Assembly (NCBI GenBank): GCA_020072905.1
Contig: JAIQGB010000346.1
Coordinates: 1-5,681, forward strand
Origin: Terriglobia bacterium
Lineage (GTDB): Bacteria; Acidobacteriota; Terriglobia; UBA7540
Length of the DNA: 5,681 bases
Reading direction: 5' to 3'
Below the pieces are notes generated by a model. That model searched no databases. It was not told where the DNA came from and worked only from the letters and a program-made list of their open reading frames with translations. Below are positions 1 through 5,319 of this stretch, in pieces; the first letter of the stretch is position 1, and every line of letters starts with the position of its first letter. The position numbers and the translations under genes were made by a program.

Positions 1-282
1 GCTCATCTTCGCGGCACGCCCGCGAGGGCGACGGCCCTCACCATCCGCGGGCCGTATCGATGGGTGCGGCATCCCATCTACGCTCTCTTCCTGCTGATGG
101 TCTGGGCCTCGCCGGAGGTGACGGCGGACCGCCTGCTGTTCAACCTCCTCTGGAGCATCTGGATGGTCGCGGGCACCCGGCTCGAGGAGCGGGATTTGGC
201 AGCGGAGTTCGGCGACGGCTACAAGGAGTACCAGCGCCGCGTCCCCATGCTCGTGCCTTGGAGCCTCCGCCCCCGCGTGTAG
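1..282 (+). CDS. Isoprenylcysteine carboxyl methyltransferase / methanethiol S-methyltransferase-like membrane protein (C-terminal part)
   Basis: The frame is open from the first base of the window, so the start lies outside; 93 C-terminal residues remain. Visible landmarks are GPYRWVRHPIY (residues 17-27), a hydrophobic stretch with the pattern LLMVWASPEVTADRLLF, then LEERDLAAEFGDGYKEY (61-77) and the terminal RVPMLVPW. The RHPxY and EERDL...GxxYxxYxxxVPMLxPW pattern is typical of the C-terminal catalytic half of the ICMT/NnrU/MddA group. These are polytopic membrane enzymes that move a methyl group from S-adenosylmethionine to a thiol or prenylcysteine carboxylate. The 'ATP-free' WASPE(V)T segment reminds me more of the thiol methyltransferase (MddA) branch than of eukaryotic ICMT, but this is from memory, so no symbol is given. 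In-frame GTG at 64 and out-of-frame ATG at 60 are internal and not true starts. The family call is fairly sure; the substrate is not. Confidence 0.78.
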   Translation, partial: AHLRGTPARATALTIRGPYRWVRHPIYALFLLMVWASPEVTADRLLFNLLWSIWMVAGTRLEERDLAAEFGDGYKEYQRRVPMLVPWSLRPRV

Positions 283-332
283 CAGCGCGGTAGCGAGTGG
301 CGCAAATCTCGTTTTTGAGGTCTGACGAGTGG

Positions 333-426
333 GTAGCCATGGTCAATCGATCGGTGATTGACCGTAGGCCTTGCCCATCGAGATAAACCCACGGTCAATT
401 CAAATTGCGAATTGACGGTGGCAACC
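333..426. repeat. Intergenic repeat element, copy A, built of inverted GGTCAAT-type arms
   Basis: This stretch upstream of the 96-residue protein gene contains two back-to-back hairpins. The first has arms GGTCAATC (341-348) and GATTGACC (356-363), a perfect match around a 7-nt loop. The second has arms CACGGTCAATTC (390-401) and GAATTGACGGTG (409-420), matching at 11 of 12 positions, also around a 7-nt loop. The outer ends, 332-346 and 412-426, are themselves inverted repeats (12 of 15). A diverged second copy lies at 776-905. TTGACC (358-363) with GATAAA (382-387) could double as a promoter for the downstream gene, which is weak evidence. It may be a miniature mobile element, an operator pair or an RNA structure; the sequence alone does not decide. 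Confidence 0.6.
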
Positions 427-441
427 AGCTTCCGCTCGAGC

Positions 442-448
442 GGGGAGG
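442..448 (+). promoter_or_regulatory. Ribosome binding site for the 455 start
   Basis: GGGGAGG lies 6 nt before ATG 455. This strong Shine-Dalgarno match fixes the start of the small downstream gene. Confidence 0.75.
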
Positions 449-454
449 TTTGAC

Positions 455-745
455 ATGCCGGAGAAATATCAAGTGGTGACGCCCACGGCTTTCATCATGG
501 GCCAAATCAAGATCTCGGGGATGACGGGAAGAGGCTTTACGGCCGTAGCGCGCGTGATCGCCAAGGGCCAAGGCCAGGTCACCGAGACCACCACCAAGAA
601 CGAGTCAACGTATGTGCTGCTCGTTTCGCCCGGCCCGTGCACGGTGACGGCGGAGGTGGGCGGCGTGGTCTCCGAGCCGACGGAAATCAACCCGGAGCCG
701 GGCCAGACCGTGGAGATCGACTTCTGGTTCGGCCGGCGCACCTAA
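455..745 (+). CDS. Small carboxypeptidase-regulatory-like (beta-sandwich) domain protein
   Basis: A 96-residue protein with a strong Shine-Dalgarno sequence. From about residue 20 it follows the pattern of the carboxypeptidase regulatory-like/CNA-B-like fold. A strand region (TAVARVIAKGQGQ) comes first, followed by a TTTKNESTYVLLVSPGPCTVTAEVGG core that corresponds to the usual 'T-d-x-G-x-Y-x-L-x-L-x-P-G-x-Y-x-V-x-v-x-x-x-G' signature. A final PGQTVEIDFWF strand then ends the domain. In most proteins this domain is one module of a larger exported protein; here it makes up almost the whole product. I see no signal peptide or membrane segment, so the product appears cytoplasmic unless exported in another way. 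The gene stands alone between two copies of a noncoding repeat element. No enzymatic residues are visible. The domain call rests on pattern recognition; the biological role is unknown. Confidence 0.7.
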   Translation: MPEKYQVVTPTAFIMGQIKISGMTGRGFTAVARVIAKGQGQVTETTTKNESTYVLLVSPGPCTVTAEVGGVVSEPTEINPEPGQTVEIDFWFGRRT

Positions 746-775
746 CGCCCCGCCTTGATTCGGAGTCGGTAGCTC

Positions 776-905
776 GTAGCCCCAACCAATCGTCCTGTGA
801 TTGACCCGGGGCTTTTCCCATCGACGAAAACCCACGGCCATTAAGGCACTGAGCGCGGCTAGCCGCTCCATTTCCCCAATCCCTGCAACAAAGTTAATTG
901 ACGGT
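776..905. repeat. Intergenic repeat element, copy B (diverged, with an internal insertion)
   Basis: Positions 776-843 align without gaps to 333-400, with 49 of 68 identical by my count. Shared blocks are GTAGCC, CAATCG, GTGATTGACC, CCCATCGA and AAACCCACGG. The right end, CAAAGTTAATTGACGGT (889-905), matches CAAATTGCGAATTGACGGT (401-419) with a 2-nt gap. Copy B therefore carries about 45 extra bases (844-888), which include the palindrome CGGCTAGCCG. The first hairpin survives only as a 5-bp stem, CAATC (787-791) with GATTG (799-803), but keeps the 7-nt loop. No gene is supported in 746-1024. Confidence 0.6.
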
Positions 906-949
906 CCCCGGCCAAAACGCGGCCTCGCAAGGCAGCCTCCGGCCGACCC

Positions 950-978
950 TTGCTTTGTTGCGCGGCGCGGCGTATACA
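950..978 (+). promoter_or_regulatory. Possible sigma-70-type promoter for the ferredoxin gene
   Basis: TTGCTT (950-955) and TATACA (973-978) are separated by 17 bp and lie about 46 bp before ATG 1025. The -10 match is fair and the -35 match only partial (TTG). There is no other good candidate nearby. Confidence 0.35.
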
Positions 979-1013
979 CTGCTCGGACGCAATCCCGCAG
1001 CCTCGCCTCGGTT

Positions 1014-1020
1014 GGAGGTG
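1014..1020 (+). promoter_or_regulatory. Ribosome binding site deciding the 1025 start
   Basis: GGAGGTG ends 4 nt before ATG 1025. This supports 1025 over the in-frame alternative upstream at 950, which has no such site and would add a charged, Cys-containing leader before the membrane segment. Confidence 0.75.
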
Positions 1021-1024
1021 CGCC

Positions 1025-1939
1025 ATGCTCGCCACCATCATTCTGCTTGCTGTAGGGGCACTGCTGTTATTGCTCGCCGGTCTGTGGCTTTTCGGCGAGC
1101 GCTGGCGTCTTCTGCGCCCATCCACCCGGCGGAGCCTGCGCGAGGGCGGCTTCGGGCTCAACGCCCTGCACGGCTACGTGTACGGCCGCTGGACCAACCA
1201 ATACGTCGACGTGCTCATCCATCGCCTTTTCCCTCGGCTCAAACCGAGCGGTGGCAAATGGCTCTCCGACCACTATCACGGCAAGGTTCTGACGCACGAG
1301 GAGGCGGAGGCCATCATCGCCAACCAGAAGGATATTCCGCGGCGCGACCTCGAGCAGATTATTCCCTACCCCCTGGCGCGCGACCTGGTGCTCCAGGGGC
1401 CGCCGGACGTCGCGGCTTACGAGTGCGCCTGCCGGCACGCTCGCGCCACGCACTGCCAGCCCACCCAGGTGTGCATGGTGGTCGGCCAGCCCGTTGTGGA
1501 CTTCATCCTGGAGCACAATCCCCGCAGCAGCCGACGCCTGACCCAATCCGAAGCCCTGAACCTGCTGCGCGCCGAGCACGAGCGCGGTCACCTGCACACT
1601 GCCTGGTTCAAGGACGCCATGCAGAACCGCTTCTACGCCATCTGCAACTGTTGCAAGTGCTGTTGCGGCGGCGTCGAGGCCATGACCCGCTACGGCATCC
1701 CCATGATGGCTTCCTCGGGCTACGTCGCCGCGCTCGACCGCGAGCTCTGCAACCTCTGCGGCGCTTGCGTGGACGCCTGCCCCTTCGACGCGCTTGCCAT
1801 GAATGACTCGACGGTGGAAAGAAACTGGGAGCTTTGCATGGGCTGCGGAGTCTGCGTTGAGAAATGCCCCACGCAGGCGATCACGCTCGCCCGCGACGAA
1901 AAGAAAGGCATCCCTCTCGACGTCCGCCTGCTGGCCTAG
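1025..1939 (+). CDS. Membrane-anchored Cys-rich ferredoxin-like protein, 2x[4Fe-4S]
   Basis: A 304-residue protein. Residues 3-23 form one N-terminal membrane helix, followed by a basic stretch (RWRLLRPSTRR), which places the bulk on the cytoplasmic side by the positive-inside rule. The C-terminal part has two classical ferredoxin motifs, CNLCGACVDACP (Cys 242, 245, 248, 252) and CMGCGVCVEKCP (Cys 271, 274, 277, 281), which bind two [4Fe-4S] clusters. Two further Cys groups precede them. One is CACRH...HCQPTQVC (134, 136, 144, 150). The other is the dense ICNCCKCCCG (207, 209, 210, 212, 213, 214). I recall this arrangement from uncharacterised '4Fe-4S binding' proteins of anaerobes and metagenomic bacteria, but no defined reaction. 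Electron transfer at the membrane is the likely role; the partner is not encoded in this window. Spacing suggests a single-gene unit. The ferredoxin call is firm, the pathway unknown. Confidence 0.88.
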   Translation: MLATIILLAVGALLLLLAGLWLFGERWRLLRPSTRRSLREGGFGLNALHGYVYGRWTNQYVDVLIHRLFPRLKPSGGKWLSDHYHGKVLTHEEAEAIIANQKDIPRRDLEQIIPYPLARDLVLQGPPDVAAYECACRHARATHCQPTQVCMVVGQPVVDFILEHNPRSSRRLTQSEALNLLRAEHERGHLHTAWFKDAMQNRFYAICNCCKCCCGGVEAMTRYGIPMMASSGYVAALDRELCNLCGACVDACPFDALAMNDSTVERNWELCMGCGVCVEKCPTQAITLARDEKKGIPLDVRLLA

Positions 1940-2016
1940 CGCGTTCGCTGCCGTCCGGCCGAAGCAGTATTTCGGAAGTGAGCAACTGACATATAGTCTG
2001 TCTGTTATCACAACCC

Positions 2017-2045
2017 TTGACATGCGCAGAAAAGGCGCATAAGCT
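2017..2045 (+). promoter_or_regulatory. Sigma-70-type promoter with palindrome in the spacer
   Basis: A perfect -35 hexamer TTGACA (2017-2022) is followed after 17 bp by TAAGCT (2040-2045), which keeps the key T, A and final T of the -10 box. The 17-bp spacer is almost entirely an inverted repeat, ATGCGC (2022-2027) and GCGCAT (2035-2040), with 7 nt between the arms. This would be a natural operator position for a dimeric repressor. Transcription would start near 2052 and give a leader of about 100 nt for the protease gene. Upstream, 1940-2016 holds only a weak hairpin (CCGAA 1959-1963 with TTCGG 1971-1975) and no T-run. Confidence 0.5.
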
Positions 2046-2081
2046 CACGCCGATTCGCTAGGCTTTCCGGACGAGGTTCCC

Positions 2082-2159
2082 ATGAGGACTCACTGCGATC
2101 TAAGAAGGGAATCGTGGTCTGGCGCTGCCACCGATAGGTCCTTCCGGCCACCCCGATGA
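2082..2159 (+). CDS. Possible 25-codon leader ORF, translationally coupled to the protease
   Basis: ATG 2082 is preceded by GAGG (2073-2076) with 5-nt spacing. The frame encodes 25 residues beginning MRTHCDLRRESW and ending RPPR, with about a quarter arginine. Its stop TGA (2157-2159) overlaps the protease start as ATGA. The protease ATG itself has no recognisable Shine-Dalgarno sequence, so reinitiation after this leader is a plausible way for it to be translated. GGTTCCC (2075-2081) can pair with GGGAATC (2107-2113) and hide the leader's binding site. The peptide resembles nothing I know, and the frame could be fortuitous. Confidence 0.3.
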   Translation: MRTHCDLRRESWSGAATDRSFRPPR

Positions 2160-4318
2160 ATCTGCGGTTGCTTTCCCGTGCTGTGGCGCTGCTCTCAGCC
2201 GCCCTGCTCTTGTGTCTTTATCGCCCTCACGTCCAGACCACGGCCCGCGCCGAAGGCAAGGATGAGGTTATCTGGCGTGGGACCGTGACCGTCGTGGATA
2301 CCATCAACGTCAATGATGATACGACGAACCAAGTGCCGATTGGAGACGGTGGGTATATCGCGGGCCACCACATTAATCGCGAGCAAAGCCGCCGCTCCTA
2401 CGCCTACTCGGGTATTCAATCCGCGCCCGACTCCGACACCTCGTGGGCGGGGCCGGCAAATGTGAACCTCAACATCAATCGGGAGTACTACTCGCTGGAG
2501 GTGGAGAAGAGGGTATTGCCCGCATACGTCAAAGATAACCGGATCAGCACCCATGAGGTGGGTTTTGAATCCACAACCTCGGGCGCTACCGTGGCGCAGG
2601 GCGAGGTCAGGTTCTACCGGTATCTCAAGGAGGATAATCCTCGCCTGGCGGATTGCCGCATTGAAGTCGACGCTCAAGAGGATTGGCGAGACCGCCCGGA
2701 ATTGGTCGTCTGGTTGGCCGGCCACCACTGGGACAAGTGGGACAAGTCCCATGAAGAGAATGACCAGAGAACGCGAGAAATCCTTGCCCCGATTTTCGTC
2801 GGCACAGACTTCGATTGTGACCCCAAAGCCAGCTCCTACTCCGGCGAGAAGCGCGAAAAGCAGGGAAACTACACGCGCGTCGTCACGTGGAATATCCATG
2901 GTGGTCCCGAACCTGAAACCGAGGTCGAACTCTACCCACCGCAAGGCTACGACCACTGGCTCCCGCAAGCGGATGAAGACGAGGAGACGCTCGGCAACTA
3001 CATCGACGTCCGCATCTTGGCCCACAAGAAAGGCGACCCGAACGCCGACCCGCCGAGAAAGGTTTTGAAGTACAAAATCGAGCTGGAAGATACGTCGAAG
3101 GAAAAAGGCGTGGACCTGAACTGGCCGCCAAAGTCGAGGGCGAAAGACACCTTCGACATGAAGATTGACAAGGATAACCCGTGGATTACGCTGACCGACG
3201 ACAAAGGTCAATTCGCTGAGACAAAAGAAGAGGGCCTGAGCGACTTCACGGTGACGGTAAACTCCTATGATTGGGGCGGCCACACCACGCTTCGCGTCAC
3301 CGCCGAACTGGAAGACCACAGCTCCGTCGTGGCGCATGTCCACGACCACCCCGAACAGGAGGAACTTTTCCTCCCCAAGGACGACGATCACAACCACCTG
3401 GCCGACTGGTGGGAGCACCAGTATGGTCTCGACCACGCCGATGCTACGGCGGACGATGACCACCTTCCCCCCGGCGACTACGACCGCGGCGACTCCATCG
3501 CTCTCTACGACGAGTACCGGGGATTTCACATTCGCGGCGCACACGAACGCCTTTCGCCGCTTACCAAGGACTTGTTTGTTTTCGATCCATCCGACCTTGG
3601 CGTCGGCCTTTATGGTGATACGGGCGTCAGCACGCACGTGATTTACGAGCAAGAATACGACTTCAGCACCGCGCACCCGAGTCATCAGGTGATCACTCCT
3701 AACGGCACTCACGGGGATGTCTGCGCCGTCTGGCTCACGAGAGGGCCCATGGATTCTGGCGTCGTCGGCGAAACCATACCTGGAGTGGGTGTGCCGTGCA
3801 ACGTCGAGAGCGTAACGATTGGGACAAAGGCGATTGCCGAGGGCTACGGAGCTCAGGCGGCGCCGGGGGAGCTACGATCCACAATTGCTCATGAACTCAG
3901 TCATGCCACGAATGTGCATCACCACGGGGAGAGCCCGCCCGATTACGACGTCGGCGGCGTCACTTGCCGACGGCGGGATGGCACCGTCTGGAAGCCGAAG
4001 TGCCCCCCCGGCGTGTCGGGCGAGTGCTTCGAGGTTGCCGTAAAAGGCGGGAAATACAGCGGCAATGACCAGTGCTGGATGCGCTACGATCTCACCCAAT
4101 TCTATGAAAATACCGAGGGCAATTGCCAGTGGAAACACAATGGCCGGACGGTTTTCGGCAGCCTTTATGGCCAGGACCCGCCCGGGATGACCCTGTGCGA
4201 CAACCCTCGAGGAACGGGCGTCAACGATCAATCCAAATCTGACAATAAAGCGGGAGATGCGTCGCCGGGCAGAGGTGACTGCAAGCACAAATTCTGTTTG
4301 AACAACAAGAAGCACTGA
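2156..4318 (+). CDS. Exported zinc metalloprotease of metzincin type
   Basis: A 720-residue protein with a signal peptide (basic MNLRLLSR, hydrophobic AVALLSAALLLCLY, likely cleavage after ARA at 32). Residues 33-400 are beta-rich and unrecognised. Residues 409-420 form a calcium-loop-like DxDxNxLxDxxE followed by WWEHQYGL. Residues 445-476, GDSIALYDEYRGF...SPLTKDLFVFD, resemble a block that I recall from other bacterial secreted proteins. The catalytic site is HELSHATNVHH (579-589), which fits the metzincin HExxHxx(G/N)xxH with ligands His579, His583 and His589, and base Glu580. A Met-turn, CWMRYD with Met642, follows 53 residues later. The mature chain has 12 Cys, ten of them in 523-714, suggesting disulfides outside the cytoplasm. 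The length is large for the clan because of the N-terminal region. It starts an operon with the gene at 4323. The protease call is strong, the substrate unknown. Confidence 0.82.
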   Translation: MNLRLLSRAVALLSAALLLCLYRPHVQTTARAEGKDEVIWRGTVTVVDTINVNDDTTNQVPIGDGGYIAGHHINREQSRRSYAYSGIQSAPDSDTSWAGPANVNLNINREYYSLEVEKRVLPAYVKDNRISTHEVGFESTTSGATVAQGEVRFYRYLKEDNPRLADCRIEVDAQEDWRDRPELVVWLAGHHWDKWDKSHEENDQRTREILAPIFVGTDFDCDPKASSYSGEKREKQGNYTRVVTWNIHGGPEPETEVELYPPQGYDHWLPQADEDEETLGNYIDVRILAHKKGDPNADPPRKVLKYKIELEDTSKEKGVDLNWPPKSRAKDTFDMKIDKDNPWITLTDDKGQFAETKEEGLSDFTVTVNSYDWGGHTTLRVTAELEDHSSVVAHVHDHPEQEELFLPKDDDHNHLADWWEHQYGLDHADATADDDHLPPGDYDRGDSIALYDEYRGFHIRGAHERLSPLTKDLFVFDPSDLGVGLYGDTGVSTHVIYEQEYDFSTAHPSHQVITPNGTHGDVCAVWLTRGPMDSGVVGETIPGVGVPCNVESVTIGTKAIAEGYGAQAAPGELRSTIAHELSHATNVHHHGESPPDYDVGGVTCRRRDGTVWKPKCPPGVSGECFEVAVKGGKYSGNDQCWMRYDLTQFYENTEGNCQWKHNGRTVFGSLYGQDPPGMTLCDNPRGTGVNDQSKSDNKAGDASPGRGDCKHKFCLNNKKH

Positions 4319-4322
4319 TTCT

Positions 4323-4667
4323 ATGAAGAAGTTCATCGTCGGCATTCTCGTGTTGTTCGTCGTCGGGGGCGGGGTCGTTGCGGCCTGGTTATTCCGACGG
4401 CACCGCGCACGCAGCCGCGTGCTCGAGTTCCGCGCCATGATGCGCGATGAGGATGCGCCGCGCCCGATCGAACCCTCTGTTGCCTTGCAGGTGAACGAGG
4501 ATAAGGAAGCGACTGTGTTCCCTGGAACCCCCGTGTGGTTCACGGTGAACGCTAATAACGCGGCGGCGATCAACGAGATTGCGGCGGCAGGAGCGCTTGC
4601 CGAGAAGCTCGCCCGCCTGACGGAAGATTCTTCCTCCGCGACGGAAAAGACAGCGAGCAGCCCTTGA
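4323..4667 (+). CDS. Membrane-anchored Ig-like/TPR protein, N-terminal portion (reading frame broken)
   Basis: A 114-residue frame starting 4 bp after the protease stop, with only a weak AAGAAG (4307-4312) as ribosome binding site, so it probably depends on translation of the protease. Residues 4-23 form a membrane anchor, followed by basic RRHRARSR. Residues 50-75 (EPSVALQVNEDKEATVFPGTPVWFTV) look like the first strands of an Ig-like domain, and an Ala-rich helix (78-98) follows. The last residues, EDSSSATEKTASSP, are low in complexity and look like read-through into a wrong frame. Meanwhile the -1 frame becomes protein-like from about 4619 (DGRFFLRDGKDSEQPLS) and runs without a stop into the next coding region. 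I therefore read 4323-5176 as one ancestral gene. Whether the break is a true mutation, a sequencing error or functional is open. Confidence 0.65.
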   Translation: MKKFIVGILVLFVVGGGVVAAWLFRRHRARSRVLEFRAMMRDEDAPRPIEPSVALQVNEDKEATVFPGTPVWFTVNANNAAAINEIAAAGALAEKLARLTEDSSSATEKTASSP

Positions 4668-5176
4668 GCTTGGAATTGAAACCGCTCGGAGATGTCCCTC
4701 CCGTCGTCGAACTCGATGCTGTCAACTCCGCGGAAGCGAGCTTTGGCACGGTGTCGGCGAACGTATTACCGGGGACGTATTCCATCGTCGTCTGTCTCGG
4801 TGCGACCGGGTCGTGGCAGGGGCGGGTTTGCGCCGATCCGGTGAAGTTGACCGTGCTGGCGCGGCCCGAACAACTCTCTCCCCAGCAGCAACTGGCTCTC
4901 GACCGGCAGAGCGCGCGCTTCGGACTGCTCGCCGGCGACAATCAAGCGGTTGAGAAATACGGACGTGAGCTGATGGCCGCCGACCCCCGTTCCGTCGGAG
5001 GGCATTTCTACGTGGGCGAGGCGAAGTTCCGACAGGGCAACTGGTCCGAGGCGCTGGAGGAATTCACCACCGCGCGTTCCGAGTTCCGTCGGCAGAATCC
5101 GAACGCGGTGGAGCATCCCCAATTCCTGAACGCGCGGATCAATCAGTTGCTCGCGAAAATCTATAACGCGCCGTAG
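4664..5176 (+). CDS. Ig-like domain end plus TPR-like repeats (C-terminal portion of the 4323 gene)
   Basis: Taken as a separate gene, this frame would start at TTG 4664, overlapping the preceding stop as TTGA, and encode 170 residues. There is no convincing Shine-Dalgarno sequence, and the same frame is open and protein-like upstream to about 4619, so TTG 4664 is probably an internal leucine codon. Residues 1-65 (VVELDAVNSAEASFGTVSAN, LPGTYSIVVCL, WQGRVCADPVKLTVL) form the remaining beta strands of an Ig-like domain, including the PGxY turn. Residues 82-110 and 111-146 are two helix-pair repeats of TPR type, for example HFYVGEAKFRQGNWSEALEEF. TPR units usually mediate protein-protein contacts. 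With the anchor in the preceding piece, the whole would be a membrane-bound scaffold or chaperone next to an exported protease; that role is inferred. Confidence 0.65.
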   Translation: MSLELKPLGDVPPVVELDAVNSAEASFGTVSANVLPGTYSIVVCLGATGSWQGRVCADPVKLTVLARPEQLSPQQQLALDRQSARFGLLAGDNQAVEKYGRELMAADPRSVGGHFYVGEAKFRQGNWSEALEEFTTARSEFRRQNPNAVEHPQFLNARINQLLAKIYNAP

Positions 5177-5194
5177 GCCGGCGCCGCGTCGCCG

Positions 5195-5241
5195 GGCGGG
5201 CGTGTGAGCGGGTTTGTCGAGCCCCGCTGCACCAGCCCGCC
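5195..5241 (+). terminator. Strong GC-rich bulged hairpin, possible terminator
   Basis: The outer arms GGCGGGC (5195-5201) and GCCCGCC (5235-5241) pair perfectly. The inner arms AGCGGG (5207-5212) and CCCGCT (5223-5228) also pair perfectly. Between them GTG (5204-5206) pairs with CAC (5230-5232), and one further G-C closes the gap, giving about 17 pairs with small bulges and a 10-nt loop. No T-run follows, so it is not a textbook intrinsic terminator. It lies 18 nt after the stop at 5176 and could end or attenuate the operon, or protect the mRNA 3' end. Confidence 0.35.
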
Positions 5242-5265
5242 AGGCCACATTGAGGGATACGCAGG

Positions 5266-5319
5266 ATGGCCGAGGAGATCTGGCCACTGCGAGTGTTTGC
5301 TCAAGGAGATCCATCATGA
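5266..5319 (+). CDS. Possible 17-codon leader ORF overlapping the OmpA-like start
   Basis: ATG 5266 opens a 17-residue frame, MAEEIWPLRVFAQGDPS, whose TGA (5317-5319) overlaps the next ATG as ATGA. A weak GAGG (5252-5255) lies 10 nt upstream. The AAGGAG of the next gene lies inside this frame, so the downstream gene does not need the leader for initiation. It may be fortuitous. Confidence 0.2.
   Translation: MAEEIWPLRVFAQGDPS
5303..5308 (+). promoter_or_regulatory. Ribosome binding site for the 5316 start
   Basis: AAGGAG lies 7 nt before ATG 5316. It is a near-ideal Shine-Dalgarno sequence and fixes the start just ahead of a signal peptide. Confidence 0.75.

Noticed and set aside
950..1024. 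Upstream in-frame start for the ferredoxin gene at 950
   Set aside because: No binding site there; GGAGGTG just before 1025 and the membrane helix directly after it favour 1025, and the likely promoter -10 box lies at 973-978.
898..1806. A 302-codon + strand frame overlapping the ferredoxin gene
   Set aside because: The translation is Arg/Pro/Ala-rich and shares its bases with the Cys-motif frame; it is a shadow frame.
1067..2023. A 318-codon open frame on the - strand
   Set aside because: It is antisense to the ferredoxin gene, whose Cys motifs are unmistakable. The antisense product is Ala/Val/His-rich with no recognisable pattern.
2041..2140. Possible c-di-GMP (GEMM) riboswitch, suggested by CTGCCACCGAT near the end of the leader
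   Set aside because: The conserved GCACAGGGCAAACC and GGACGCAAAGCC-type blocks are missing; only a few bases resemble the 3' part.
2195..3712. A 505-codon open frame on the - strand
   Set aside because: It lies wholly inside the protease gene in antisense and is a product of high GC content; its translation is a Val/Arg-rich string without domain features, whereas the + strand product has a signal peptide and a zinc site.
4641..4650. Programmed -1 slippage at CGGAAAAGAC in the split Ig-like/TPR gene
   Set aside because: Codons GAA-AAG give only half of a slippery heptamer, and the -1 frame already looks protein-like about 20 bases upstream, so a shift here would not restore the likely ancestral sequence.
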